Of a stretch of DNA of 64,000 nucleotides, positions 8,002 to 19,289 are shown one piece after another. This DNA is from Pomphorhynchus laevis (Eukaryota > Acanthocephala > Palaeacanthocephala > Echinorhynchida > Pomphorhynchidae), in contig WNNJ02002141.1 of assembly GCA_012934845.2 (NCBI GenBank), positions 1-64,000 on the forward strand. The letters run 5' to 3'. Positions within the stretch are counted from its first letter, which is position 1. Each line of letters begins with the position of its first letter. Below the pieces are notes generated by a model. That model was not told the DNA's origin. It saw nothing but the letters and a program-made list of their open reading frames with translations, and made no database searches. The translations under genes were made by a program, and so were the position numbers.

Positions 8002-10461
8002 ATGGGAAGTAATCAAGGACCTTTTTCACTGAATATCCTTCAGTGGAATTCGGGAGGTGCTTCCGCCCTTAGCCTTCTATCTGGTAGAGATGCAGATGTT
8101 ATAGTCCTTCAGGAGACGCGGTCTATCCGTCTCCCCCAGGATATTACTCGATTTATCCCTAAGCACATATACACCCACTTTACTCCTTACATAACCCCCC
8201 CTCACTCCTCTTCATCACAAGGTCTTTTAACCCTAGTAAAAAGCTCCTTAAGATCATCCCTCCTATTAAACTACTCTTGTCCAGCCCTATCTTGTTTAGC
8301 TATATCACTTTGTAAGAACGGTAAGCGTATAAGCATAGCCAATGTCTATATTCGGCCAGGAGAAATTCACAAAAACCGTGACCTCCTGGATCAAATATTG
8401 GGGAGCGGTTATGACATGTTACTTGGTGACTTCAACGACAGAACTGGTCGTTGGATTAATGCAGCACTCCGCAGAGCAAGGATCGACTATCTTATTCATA
8501 AACCACCTTCCCCAACCTTTCATTGCTCTACAACAAATTCTCTCCTCGACATATTACTGCTACATAAGATGTGGTTGTTGAAACCCATTTGCACCGAGCA
8601 GTCGCGTCAACAACAGACCACCTCTCATGACCTAATTCGCTGGCGGCTAGAGGACGATACGTTGCTTAGAAGAAGGTTTCACTTTGATCCTATTAGAGTG
8701 GCCTTCTTTCAGGCAGCTATCCAACTCTTCCCCAGAATTGGAATTGAGAGTTTGACCGAATTTAATTCCTACCTCTCATCGCAAGCTACCGCGATCCTTT
8801 CGACTACCTATAAAGGTCGAATATACAATCCTACTCCAACAAAGCTCAAGGTCCTAACTAAAATGTTGCACCTTCCCAATCTCTCTGTTTCCGCCAGACA
8901 TATCCTCTCGAATGAATATTGGAGCTCTAGATATAGGCTCCAGCTGAGCAGGGATAGGGCAAGCATTGCTCACCAAAACCCTTCTCAGGCTTCCTTCTGG
9001 AAGATATTCAAGAAGGAGAAATTTGTTTGCTGGAAGGATAGAGCCTTGGTTTGGATTGGTAGCATAGGCCTTGACAAAGTTTTAGAGGAGTCACTTTCCT
9101 TACACAATTATGGAGCCACTCATTCTCCCCAACCAATCCCGCCTTGGTGTGACTTCAGGAGTAGGGACTTGTCTGTTACAGATATCCTTAACTCCTGGGG
9201 ACCACTCTCGGGCACCTCCAAATCCCACGCGCCACTCACCACTCGTGTCTGTCAGCTTTTGACATACAGTCAGAGAAAGGAGGTCGCCATCACAATGCTA
9301 TTAGCCTCCCCGTCTGACATAGCGGAAATCAACATCAGCCGTCGAGTTTTTTTACCTAAAAAGAGATTAATCACTTGTCCTAAAGATCTGCGGCCCATCT
9401 CGATTCAAAACGCCCTCATATCCATCTACGAGAAAGCGCTTGCGCGTAGAATCCGCGTTCATTTATGTAGGCGTAATTTGATCCCACCGAGTTTTCATGG
9501 GTTTGTCAAAGGGCGCTCGGTCCATTCAGCAATTGGTGAAGTGCATCAGTTTTGTCAGGATAATAGTCATCAGCTTGCTGTGGCTGTTTTTCTTGATTTT
9601 TCAGCTGCATTTGACCGGATCTCCATTCCCTTCATTATCTCCTCTCTCAGGTCCCTCGGGTTGCCTGCGAGAATTGTTAACAGGGTGGAGATATTGTTGT
9701 ACACCAAGCGGTTCTACTATGAAGACGACCCTGATGCGCGTCAGTTCTACCCTATTACAGGTGTACCTCAAGGATCCCCACTTTCTCCTATCTTATATCT
9801 TGCTGCATCCATTGTATTATTCAAGAATTTTAAACGTGATCAACATCTAGTGGTATATGCTGATGATACCACAGCCTTGTTCTCTGGACGCAGGTGCAAA
9901 GATGTAATCTCTGACATCAGCCGTTTCTTTTTAAGATTAAAAGATCAGTTGCCCCCATCCAATCTTATTTTAAACTCCTCTAAATCACAGGTGGTTGTCT
10001 TTAATGGCGTTCCTGCCACCAAAAAGAAACTTAAGAGACTAGCACTCTCTACACTCTCCTCCATTTTGCAGCATCAACCACTCCCCATCTTCACGAGTCG
10101 AGTAAAATATCTGGGGTTCACCGTTACGGTGAATTGGTCGGCGAAAGCTGACCTGGATAGACTTAAACGTATCCTGAAGAAAGCTAGGTGGGCTCTGAAA
10201 CGGGCCCAGCATCTGTCATTGAATGGGATAACCCAAGTGCGCCTCTGGGGTACTTGGGCTATCTCGGGATTAGTCTTCTTCTCACGAGGACGTCCCCCAG
10301 AACAAAGACTAAGGTTTCTCAAGCTCCTCATCTCGAGATTACCAACCATAGTCCGCCTTGACTGGACTCTTAGGTGTGTGAGAGACCCCGAATGGTTCAG
10401 TCAGAGGGCGGCGCGCTGGTGCGGCCGAGGGGCTCAGATCCCTCTGGACCTGAGGCCGTGA
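8002..10461 (+). CDS. LINE B ORF2, endonuclease and reverse transcriptase
   Basis: An 819-residue protein. The N-terminal EEP endonuclease shows LQWNSGG, VLQETR (Glu 38), VYIRPGE and LLGDFNDRTGRW near residue 140. Its last motif reads TSHDLIRW (about 207-214) instead of the usual SDH. The reverse transcriptase follows: CPKDLRPISIQNALISIYEK, GFVKGRSVHSAIGE, VFLDFSAAFDR (about 530), TGVPQGSPLSPILY (about 586), and VVYADDTTALF (about 617-627) with the catalytic DD. A C-terminal domain ends at GAQIPLDLRP. No RNase H or C-terminal zinc knuckle is visible. The ATG lies 34 bp after ORF1, so translation would need reinitiation or an internal start. Confidence 0.9.
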   Translation: MGSNQGPFSLNILQWNSGGASALSLLSGRDADVIVLQETRSIRLPQDITRFIPKHIYTHFTPYITPPHSSSSQGLLTLVKSSLRSSLLLNYSCPALSCLAISLCKNGKRISIANVYIRPGEIHKNRDLLDQILGSGYDMLLGDFNDRTGRWINAALRRARIDYLIHKPPSPTFHCSTTNSLLDILLLHKMWLLKPICTEQSRQQQTTSHDLIRWRLEDDTLLRRRFHFDPIRVAFFQAAIQLFPRIGIESLTEFNSYLSSQATAILSTTYKGRIYNPTPTKLKVLTKMLHLPNLSVSARHILSNEYWSSRYRLQLSRDRASIAHQNPSQASFWKIFKKEKFVCWKDRALVWIGSIGLDKVLEESLSLHNYGATHSPQPIPPWCDFRSRDLSVTDILNSWGPLSGTSKSHAPLTTRVCQLLTYSQRKEVAITMLLASPSDIAEINISRRVFLPKKRLITCPKDLRPISIQNALISIYEKALARRIRVHLCRRNLIPPSFHGFVKGRSVHSAIGEVHQFCQDNSHQLAVAVFLDFSAAFDRISIPFIISSLRSLGLPARIVNRVEILLYTKRFYYEDDPDARQFYPITGVPQGSPLSPILYLAASIVLFKNFKRDQHLVVYADDTTALFSGRRCKDVISDISRFFLRLKDQLPPSNLILNSSKSQVVVFNGVPATKKKLKRLALSTLSSILQHQPLPIFTSRVKYLGFTVTVNWSAKADLDRLKRILKKARWALKRAQHLSLNGITQVRLWGTWAISGLVFFSRGRPPEQRLRFLKLLISRLPTIVRLDWTLRCVRDPEWFSQRAARWCGRGAQIPLDLRP

Positions 10462-10592
10462 ATATAAGTTGAAGATTCCAAAATACACTTCGTGAACAGT
10501 TTCTATTTTAAGTTGTCTTTTGCATGTTTTTGTTTCTTAAGTTTTTATCAGTTATATAGTTATTAATAAAGCCCTTACAAATTTAAGCATGG

Positions 10593-11222
10593 ACAAAATA
10601 TGGTGTCAAGTTAGCAGTATATTGTATATACTGTATATATACTGTAATATATATTGTATATTTTACATTTACGAATACATGTGTTAATCAATAGTTACGC
10701 CGGATGCGGTTCTCGGATAAAACCGTCACAAAATATGGTGTCAAGTTAGCAGTATATTGTATATATACTGTAATATATATATTGTATATTTTACATTTAC
10801 AAATAAATGTGCTAATCGGTAGTTACGCCGGATGCGGTACTCGGATAAAACCATCACAAAATATGGTGTCAAGTTAGCAGTATATTGTATATTCTGTATA
10901 TATACTGTAATATATATTGTATATTTTACATTTACGAATAAATGTGTTAATCAAGAGTTACGCCGGATGCGGTACTCGGATAAAACCGTCACAAAATATG
11001 GTGTCAAGTTAGCAGTATATTGTATATACTGTATATATACTGTAATATTATATATTTTACATTTACGAATAAATGTGTTAATAAAAAGTTACGCCGGATG
11101 CGGTACTCGGATAAAACCGTCACAAAATATGGTGTCAAGTTAGCATTATATTGTATATTCTGTATACATACTGTAATATATATTATATATTTTACATTTA
11201 CAACTAAATGTAAATGTAAAAT
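10593..11222 (+). repeat. Tandem array, five units of about 131 bp
   Basis: The phrase acaaaatatggtgtcaag recurs at about 10593, 10727, 10855, 10991 and 11122. Each unit carries ttacgccggatgcggtactc (absent before the first) followed by an AT-rich tract rich in tgtata. Open frames in it (such as 10832-11143) are translations of the repeat. It lies directly downstream of B1 and may derive from the B1 3' end or from the target site. Confidence 0.9.
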
Positions 11223-11239
11223 ATAATTTTTGTAAAGTC

Positions 11240-11311
11240 ATCTTCTTTCATGACTCACGGCCTCAGGTACAGATCCCACTGGACCTGAGGCCGTGAGTCA
11301 TGAAAGAAGAT
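11240..11311. repeat. 29-bp perfect foldback of a LINE B 3' end
   Basis: Arms 11240-11268 and 11283-11311 are perfect reverse complements around a 14-base loop acagatcccactgg. Loop and right arm reproduce the conserved B terminus (cctgaggccgtga). The fragment therefore is a very short LINE B end plus its inverted copy. It may mark a separate insertion (B7) upstream of B2. Confidence 0.9.
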
Positions 11312-11414
11312 TAAACAGTCATCATATCGTTTAGTTGTTTTCTTTTTTCTAATATATAACTACAATAGACGTATAGTGAAGTAGTGACGAACAATAACTA
11401 ATGCAAAAATAAGC

Positions 11415-12621
11415 AAAATTGTGCGACGGACGATCAAAGAATAGTGTTTTGAAATAAAAAAGACAGATTTTGGTAAAAGTTTTAACTGTTCTGCTGCTGT
11501 AACAGACCAAGTGGCAAGCGTATTTTTGTCCAATTCTAAACAGGATGCGGGGGTACTTCCTCCATCCTCAAACAAAACAACTTGGTGATTATTACTTTAA
11601 AACAGCCTATTGCTAGACATAATCTTTTCAATACCTTCCTTCGTTTCTCTGTAAATGATCACAATAACCGTATTTTGTTCAACTTTGTTCGCTTGTACGA
11701 GTCTAGTATAAAGATTTCTTTTACAACTACCGATCTAGCCAACGAATACAGTAAGTTTTTGAGAAGAATCTTACACACTTAGGAAAGTTGGGATTCAAGC
11801 CTATCCAGGCTTCTGTAAAAATAACTAATTTCCCTCCTCGCTTAAAGGTGAAGGATTTGAACTTACTGAACACACTATACAAACTGTCGTCGGTTCGTAT
11901 GGTGAAAAGTGAGGCCAGTCATGATTTACCGATTGACTTTTGCTCTGTTGAATCCAGCCATGCTGCGATTCTAGCCATGTCTGCATCTAACACCTTCCTA
12001 GGGTACAACCTGAGATTTTCTATCTTAGAAGAAGATAACATGACTACCCCCACTGCTATGCATGTCATCAGTGGGGCATTGGGGGTCTACATGCACTACT
12101 CCGAAAATTTGTGAAGCCTGTAGCTCCGACTGTTGTGTTAGTCTTTAAAATGAGACGAAATGCGAGGCTCCCTCTGCCTGCTCGAATTGTAAAGGTGACC
12201 ATCCCGCATGGTCCCGAAAATGTAATTGTTTCAAAAGCTATAGAAGAACTTACATGGGCCAAGCTCCCAAACATGCAAAGCCGTCTACTGATTCAGCCTG
12301 CGTTGCAGCTGCCAGGATGTCGGATATGGACATTATTCGATACTAGATTCCAATAAGGGAAGTATCCTCAGCGAAATGAATTGTTTGACTTTTAATCTAT
12401 TGTCCTCACTTCTCACACCTACGGAAATACCCAAGCAATCAGTACAGGAATCAAAGAAAAGAGGGGTGTCAGTCCACATTATTGCCCTTATTAAAGTCGG
12501 AAAGTTGTATAAACAGAGAAAGGCCTCCCTGAGAAATAAAGATAAAGCCCGTGGTCAAGTGCCTACTCTGGACGGCGCTAGTGGCAAAGATTGCAACCTT
12601 TTCGCCCCTGGCTCCGACTAG
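11415..12621 (+). pseudogene. LINE B2 ORF1, decayed
   Basis: It corresponds to the B1 ORF1 protein but is scattered over several frames. Recognisable pieces are LKQPIARHNLFNTFLRF at 11590, NRILFNFVRLYESSIKISF, NTFLGYNLRFSI near 11990, and remnants of the zinc knuckles at 12040-12230. The C-terminal stretch is KKRGVSVHIIALIKVGKLY at 12450-12510. Frameshifts occur near 11783, in the zinc-knuckle region and near 12355. It cannot give a functional protein. Confidence 0.8.
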
Positions 12622-12654
12622 AGGAAGGCAATCCTACCCAGCTAACCTAGCACA

Positions 12655-15098
12655 ATGCAAAGTACTCGTGAGCCTTTTTCACTGAATATCTTTCAGTAGA
12701 ATTCGGGAGGTGCTTCTGCCCTTAGACTTCTATCCGGTAGAGATGCAGATGTCATAGTCCTTCAAGAGACGCAGTCTATCCGTCTCCCCACCACATTACT
12801 CGATTCATTCCTAAGCACATTTGCTCCCACTATACTCTGTACATAACCGCGGCTCACGCATCTTCATCTCAAGGTCTTTTAACCATAGTTAAATGATCCT
12901 TATGATCTTCCCTTCTACTCAACTATTATTGTCCAGCCTTGTCTTGTTTAGTTATATCACTCTGTAAGAACGGTAAAAGCCTCATTCTAGCCAATGTCAA
13001 CGTCCGTCCAGGTGAGATTCACGAGAACCGTGATATCCTAGATAGGATTATAGATAGATGTTACGACACGGTATTTGGTGACATCAATGACAGAACTGGT
13101 CGTTGGATTAATGCAGCACTCCGCAGAACCAGGAACGGTTATCTTATTCACAAACCACCATTCCCCACCTTTCATTGCACATCAACGAATTCACGCCCCG
13201 ACTTATTACTGCTCCATGAGAAGTGGTTGTTAAAACTCCACTGTACGGTGCAGTCGCGACAACATCTGTCCACCTCTCATGACTTGATTCGTTGTCGGAT
13301 ATTAGAGGATACGCTGCTTAGAAGGAGATTCCTCTTTGACCCGATAAGAGTGGCTTTCTTTAAGGTAGCTATCCAACGCTTCCCCGGAATCGGTAATGAG
13401 AGTTTAACCGAATTTACTTCCTAACTCCCGTCGCAAGCTACCGCGTTGCTTCGACAACCTATAAAGGTCGCATTTCAGTCCAACTTCGACAAAACTCAAT
13501 ACCTTAGCATATTTGCTCCGTATCCCTAATCTCTCTGTTTCTGCCAGGCAAGTTCTCTCGAAAGAATTTTGGAGCACTAGATATAGGATCTAACCGTGTA
13601 AGGATAGGGCAATCATTGCTTCCCTTAGTCCAGCCCAGTCGTCCTTCTGGAAGATATTCAAGAAGGAGAAATTTGTCTGTTGGAGGGATATAGCCTTAGG
13701 TTGGATTGGAAAATATGTCTTGATAATGTTTCGGAGTCACTATCCCTATACAATTATGGAGCTACTCAATCGCCTCAACCAATCCCGCCGTAGGGAGACT
13801 TTAGAAGTAGAGATATCTGTCACAGATATTCTTAACTCCTGGGGTCTCTTCCAGGCACCTCCAGATCCGTCGCTCCACTCTCTTCTCGTGTCTGTCAGCT
13901 TTTGACAGCCGAACAAAGAAGAGAAGTAGCCATCACAATGCTTTTAGCCTAAACATTCGATATGGCCAGCATCAACATTAGTAGACGTGTTTTTATGCCA
14001 AAGAAAAATCCGTTCTCTTGTCCTAAAGACCTGCGGCCCATTTCGATTCAGAATTCCCTCGTGTCGATTTACGAGAAAGCGCTTGCGCGTAAAATTTGTG
14101 ATCATATAAGACGGCATAATTTAATCCCACCTGGTTTCCATGGATTCGTCAAAGGTCGCTCAGTTCATTCAGCGGTTGGTGAAGTGCATCGGTTTTGTCA
14201 GGAGAATAGTCATCAACTCGCTGTGGCTGTTTTCCTTGATTTTTCCGCTGCATTTGACCGCACCTTCATTCCCTTTGCTATGTCTTCTCTCAGGTCCCTC
14301 GGGTTGCCTGCAAGAATTGTTAACAGGGTGTAGATACTGCTGTACACCAAGCGATTCTTTAATGAAGACAAACCCTGATGTGCATCAGTTCTACCCTATT
14401 ATAGGTGTGCCTCAAGGCTCCCTTCTCTCCAATCTTATTTCTTGCTGCAAAATTAAACTCTTTAAAATATTTAAACGCAAACACTGTCTAGCGGTATACA
14501 CTGATGATACCACAGCAATGTTCTCTGGACGCAGGTGCAAAGATGTAGTCTCGGACATCAGCTGATTCTTTTTAGATTAAGAGACCAGTTACCCAAGTCC
14601 AATCTATTTTGGAATCCGCCAAATCGCAGGTGGTTGTCTTTCATGGCGCCCCTGCAACAAAGCAAAAACTTAAGAGATTAGCACTTTCCGAACTCTCTTC
14701 CATTTTGACTAATAAACCCCTCCTTGCCTTAACAAGTCGAGTAAAATACCTGGGGTTCCCGTTACGGTGAACTGGTCGGCGAAAGCTGATCTGGATAGAC
14801 TTAAACATATCCTGAAAAGAGATAGGTGGGCCCTAAAACGGGCCCAGTATCTGTCATTGAAAGGAAAAATGCAAGTGCGCCTCTTGGCTACTTGGGCTAT
14901 CTCAGGATTAGTCTTCTTTTCTAGAGGACGTCTCCCAGTGAAAAGGCTAAGGTTTCTCAAGCTCCTCGTATCTCGTTTAACTAGCAGTGTCCGCCTCGAC
15001 TGAACTATTCGAAAGTGAAAGACCTGGGTGGTTTAGTCGTAAGGCGGCGTCTTGGATTGGCTGGAGGGCTCAGATCCCACTGGACCTGAGGCCATGAA
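12655..15098 (+). pseudogene. LINE B2 ORF2, decayed
   Basis: Start ATG 12655 is preserved (MQSTREPFSLNIFQ) but the next codon is a stop where B1 has Trp. The endonuclease piece 12939-13424 retains NVNVRPGEIHEN, GDINDRTGRW (Asn replaced Phe-Asn context) and TSHDLIRC. Reverse transcriptase pieces include PKDLRPISIQNSLVSIYEK, VAVFLDFSAAFDRT and a damaged YADD (YTDDTTAMF near 14497). Many frameshifts and stops follow. The 3' terminus ctcagatcccactggacctg is preserved at about 15069-15088. Confidence 0.85.
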
Positions 15099-15109
15099 GA
15101 GTGAAGACT

Positions 15110-15912
15110 CTACTTACTTACGATATAGTTTTTACTGCTGTGTTTTTGTCTTCTTAATTGTCATTTGACCATTTTTAACGCTTGTATTATTTATAAAAAA
15201 ATTATTATTTATAACTAATGTGCTAATTTACAATTAATACCAAAACATTGCCAATTACTAGTCATGGCATTAGCAATCGATTTTTAACGTAAGTAGATTT
15301 TGTTTAATTTATGATTATTCATTTAATCATTGCATGATTAAATATTTCGTCGTTATCACGACTTGTCGACAGGGCTATATTGCAAGCTGCAGAGTAACCC
15401 TAAGACAATCACATAATATCATAATTTAATGACCTATTTGGGATCATAAACACTCAATAATATATAATATCTGCAATAAATTAACGGTGTAGCTTAGCAT
15501 TGAAAGAGCTTTAGTCGAATATAAAAACGAACATTTATGCAAACAGATCGGTAATGTATTCGGAGCAAATGACATTCGTAAGAGATTCAAATATTTAGCA
15601 TCTGGTATTCTTATACATTGCATATTGTTAGATGATAGCGACCACCTGAACAAACATGCAACGGTTTGAGGTAAGAATAAGGAGAATTATTCTATGATTT
15701 ATCGAGTTCATTTGCAACATCTTACTTCGATTGACTTGAAGAAATAAAAACATTTGATTTAGAGCTCTGAAGCACATTTAATTAATTAAGGATTTTCTTA
15801 ACAAAACAATTGATAAATAGGAAATCGAGCAAAAACAAAACATGTATTTAGTAAGTATAGCGTGCTTCTTCGATGTTCTTATTCTCGCCAAATCTTGTAT
15901 TTTCTTCACAAC
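15110..15912. other. LINE B2 3' UTR, then anonymous DNA
   Basis: The first 70 bases resemble the B1 3' UTR (gtttttgtcttcttaa). Beyond about 15190 I find no gene or structured repeat. A reverse 69-codon frame at 15444-15653 has no recognisable feature. Confidence 0.5.
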
Positions 15913-15914
15913 TT

Positions 15915-17741
15915 ACAGCCTCAGGTCCAGAGTGATCTGAGCCCTCAGGCGGCAGATCGGGGTATATCACCCCCTAAGAGTCAAGTCGAGGCGGACTATA
16001 GTCGGTAATATCGAGATAAAGTGCTTGAGAAAGCTTAGTCTTTGCTATGGGGTACGTCTGATGGAAAAGAAGACAAATCCCGAGTATGCCCAAGTACCCC
16101 AAAGACGTATTTGAGTTTTCCCATTCAATAACATATGATGGGTCCCTTTCAGAGCCCACCTAGTGCTCTTCAGAATACGTTTAAGTCTATTCAGGTCAGC
16201 TTTCGCCGACCAATTCACCATAACGGTGAACCCCAGATATTTTACTCGACTCGTGAAGATGGGGAGTGGTTTAAGCTGCATAATGGAAGAAAGTGTAGAG
16301 AATGATAATCTCTTAAGTTTATTTTTGTTGGTAGGAGCGCCATGAAAGACGACCACCTGTGATTTCTAAGTGTTTAAAATAAGATTGGATGTGGATAACT
16401 GATCTTTTAATATTCAAAAGAAAGGGCTGATGTCCGAGACTGTATTTACACTTGCGTCCAGAAAACAGGGATGTTGTATCATCAGCATATACCACGAGAT
16501 GATGATTACGTTTAAAAGCTCTAAAGAGAACAATGGAGGCAGTAATATATAAGACAGAAGAAACTGGGGAGCCTTGAGGCACACCTGTATTAGGGTAGAA
16601 TTGACGTACATCAGGGTCGTCTTCATAATAAAAGCGCTTAGTGTACAGCAATATCTCAATCCTATTAACAATTTTCGTAGGCAGCCCGAGGGACCTGAGA
16701 GAGGAGATAACACAAGGAATTGAGATGCGATGAAATGCAGCGTAAAAGTCAAGAAAAACAGCCACAGCAAGCTGATGACTGTTATCCTGACAAAACTGAT
16801 GCACTTCACCTACAGCTAAATGAACCAAGCGCCCTTCGACAAACCCATGAAACCTCGGTGGGATTAAGTTACGCCTACTATAAAAGGTCGCAGATTCTAC
16901 GCGAAAGCGTTTTTTCATATATGGATGTGAGAGAATTTTGAATCAAAATGGGCCACCGGTCTTTAGGAAATGAAACCGATTTTTTCTTTGGTAAATATAT
17001 ACATCTGCTACAATTGATGCCGGCTACATCGGATGGTGAGGCTAAAATCATTGTGACGGCCACTTCTCTTCTTCGATCGGCTGTCAAAAGCTGACAAACT
17101 CGAGAAGAGAGTGGAGCGGCAGATTTGGAGGTGCCCGGAAGTGGGCCCAGTTTTTAAGATATCCCTAACATATAAATCCCTGCTCCTGAAGTCACCCAAA
17201 GGAGGGATTGGTTGGGGAGAAAACGTGGCTCCATAGAAATGCAGGGTTAACGATTCCACAGAAACTTTATCAAGGTCTACGCTACCGATCCACCCCAATG
17301 CCCTCTCTCGCCAGCAGACAAATTTCTCCCGCTTGAATAACTTCCAGAAGGAAGCCTGAGAGGGACGAGACGAGTAATACTCGATCTGTCCCTACTCAGC
17401 TGTAGTCTATATCTAGAACTCCAGTATTCATTAGAGAGAGCCTGTCTGTGAAAAGCTGAGAGATTGAAAAGGTGTAGCATTTTTGCTGGGACCTTGAGTT
17501 TTGTTGGAGTGAGACTGTAAATGCGACCTTTGTAGACAGTCAGAAGGATCCCGATAGCTTGTGAAAAGAGATAGGAATTAAAATCGGTCAAACTCTCATT
17601 CCCTATCCTAGGAGAGTTGGATAGTTGCCTGAAATTCTAAGCAACGTATCTTCCTTTAGCTGCCAGCGTATTAGTTCATGAGAGGTGATCAGTTGTTAAC
17701 CCGACTACTCAGTGTAGATGAGTTTTAACAACCACATCCTT
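15915..17741 (-). pseudogene. LINE B3 ORF2, inverted and decayed
   Basis: Read on the reverse strand, the 3' terminus begins at about 15918 (gcctcaggtccagagtgatc in top-strand order). Reverse transcriptase motifs are readable: AVAVFLDFYAAFHRI (second Asp region damaged), TGVPQGSPVSS and LVVYADDTTSLF near 16480. Upstream lie fragments of the linker (MGWIGSVDLDKV) and the end of the endonuclease with LITSHELIRW near 17680. The rest of the endonuclease is missing, replaced by a 48-bp SINE-derived piece at 17742-17789. Several frameshifts break it. Confidence 0.85.
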
Positions 17742-17789
17742 GAAGAGTTGGTAGACAGCCTTCTGACGAGCTCGGGGCTACCAACATGT
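17742..17789 (+). repeat. Truncated hammerhead/SINE fragment inside LINE B3
   Basis: A piece from gaagagttggtag to accaacatgt matches 20204-20251 with a few changes. It holds CTGACGA, a permitted variant of the hammerhead core, but the 3' half with GAAA is absent. It sits exactly where the B3 endonuclease was lost. Confidence 0.7.
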
Positions 17790-18985
17790 ATAGGTTACAT
17801 TTGCCTATGGCATTATCTTTATTTCCCTCTAAACTTTCAGAATTGACATTTGCCCATGGCATTATCTTTATTTCCCTCTAAACTTTCAGAATTGACAAAC
17901 GCGCAGTGATCTTTTTTCGCGAGCTTCATTGATGCGACAGTCTGTGCATATCATGTTCTCTTCTTGAAAATTAGAGGCCTACGTTTATTGTTTGGCTTCC
18001 CGGAGAAGGAAAATTCAAAGTTTCAATCACATTGGCCACCAGTTTCTTTACTAGACTCTCAAAATGAGTCATCGAGGCTTTGAACCTATCATTAACGTAT
18101 TTAACAATCTTCACACCTCCATCCGGCTAATCTTACTAACATCCCTAACCGTCGGATCACATGCCTTAGCGAAGCGTATTGGTTCCATCGTTTTCATCTT
18201 GTCTTTGTTGATAAGCCTTAAAAATTTTGCATTTACGAGACTACGCGGGGTGGTCCTACTTACAGTTAGAGCAAACGGTTTTAACTGGCATTTCACAGCA
18301 TGATTATCCGAGGAGCCGCGAACCCCGTATGTTTGAGGAAGGCCGCATTCTGTTGTCCAATGCTTCACTGGTGGTAGGTATTACAGTAAGGGTACGTCGA
18401 CGAGTTCGAGTCTAGCATGGTGAATATTAAATTGTGACCCATGAAGGGATTAAATTTTGAGTTAGAAAGAAGCAAAGCTTCGTCCTCGGTGGTTTGACAG
18501 AAGGCTAAAGAATCGGAAGACCTTTTTTCCATTAATAAATATCAGATTTACGATATTAAAATCGTTTTCCAATGAGGAGATATCCTCCCTCGACAAGAAT
18601 GCCGGAATGTTTGCTATTTTAACTGAAGCATGTATCGGCTTGAAGTATACTTACCCCAGATCAGAGTAATTATTCTTAAAGAAATCAATATACCCTTAAG
18701 CGATTTAGTTCAATTTCGAAATATTGAATAGTGTTGAAATACAGCAAAATTCTGAAATGTAATAAGTTGCTCCTTTCGATGGAAACAAGCAACTTTATGA
18801 ATGCAAGATTTGATTGTTTGGGAATTAAGGAATGTTCCCTCTCCGTTTTAGTGCCAAAAGAAGAAAAAACTTCGCTTACCTTGTTCCTTGTATTGTATAA
18901 AAATTCCATACTCATTAATTCCTTAGATTCCTTTGTTCGCTTCGACACGTTTCCGTTGTTACATATTTTTACTTTTCCCATAATA
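17790..18985 (-). pseudogene. LINE B3 ORF1, decayed
   Basis: The reverse strand shows the zinc-knuckle region of the B ORF1 (HWTTECGLPQTYGVRG, with a knuckle Cys changed to Arg) at 18290-18365. The N-terminal block is LAFIKLLVSIERSNLL at about 18780-18830. The C-terminal segment is tandemly duplicated: tttgcc(t/c)atggcattatc occurs near 17799 and 17849. Frames are broken throughout. Confidence 0.75.
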
Positions 18986-19289
18986 TCTAAGGATTTTTTT
19001 GATGCACATTTGGAAAACTATACCATTGGAATATGCACAAAATTAATAAAAGTACAAACTAATTGTTTCATGATTTATACAAGAATCAGTAACGCAACTC
19101 GTTGACTCTCCAAACCAATATTCATACCTCCTCGACATTTGAAAAAAATGTAGTCAATGGTGCGATGTGCATGATTACAGCTGGTTTCGTGTACAAATAT
19201 TTTGTTGTGTAAGTATTTCATTCAAATGTACTTCAGAATTTTCATTATTTTGCATAATTTTAGTTCTATTTGGGCAATTTTGTGTTCAG

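Larger units (their letters stand above)
6599..10592 (+). mobile_element. Complete two-ORF LINE, family B (copy B1)
   Basis: This is the only LINE here with both reading frames open. Order: 5' UTR, a gag-like ORF1 with zinc knuckles, a 34-bp gap, and an ORF2 with endonuclease and reverse transcriptase. The organisation suggests the Jockey/I/R1 side of LINEs; no RNase H domain follows the reverse transcriptase. The 5' end is placed at 6599, where the large direct repeat stops. The 3' end is uncertain: the UTR runs into a tandem array at 10593. Degraded relatives are B2 to B6. Confidence 0.85.

Noticed and set aside
9497-9850. 117-codon frame inside LINE B1 ORF2
   Set aside because: Out-of-frame shadow of the reverse transcriptase domain.
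10593-11222. CRISPR-like array
   Set aside because: The repeats are long, contiguous and eukaryotic in context, without distinct spacers or cas genes.
10832-11226. Overlapping open frames of 103 and 68 codons
   Set aside because: They are translations of the tandem array of about 131 bp; the peptide repeats with the DNA period.
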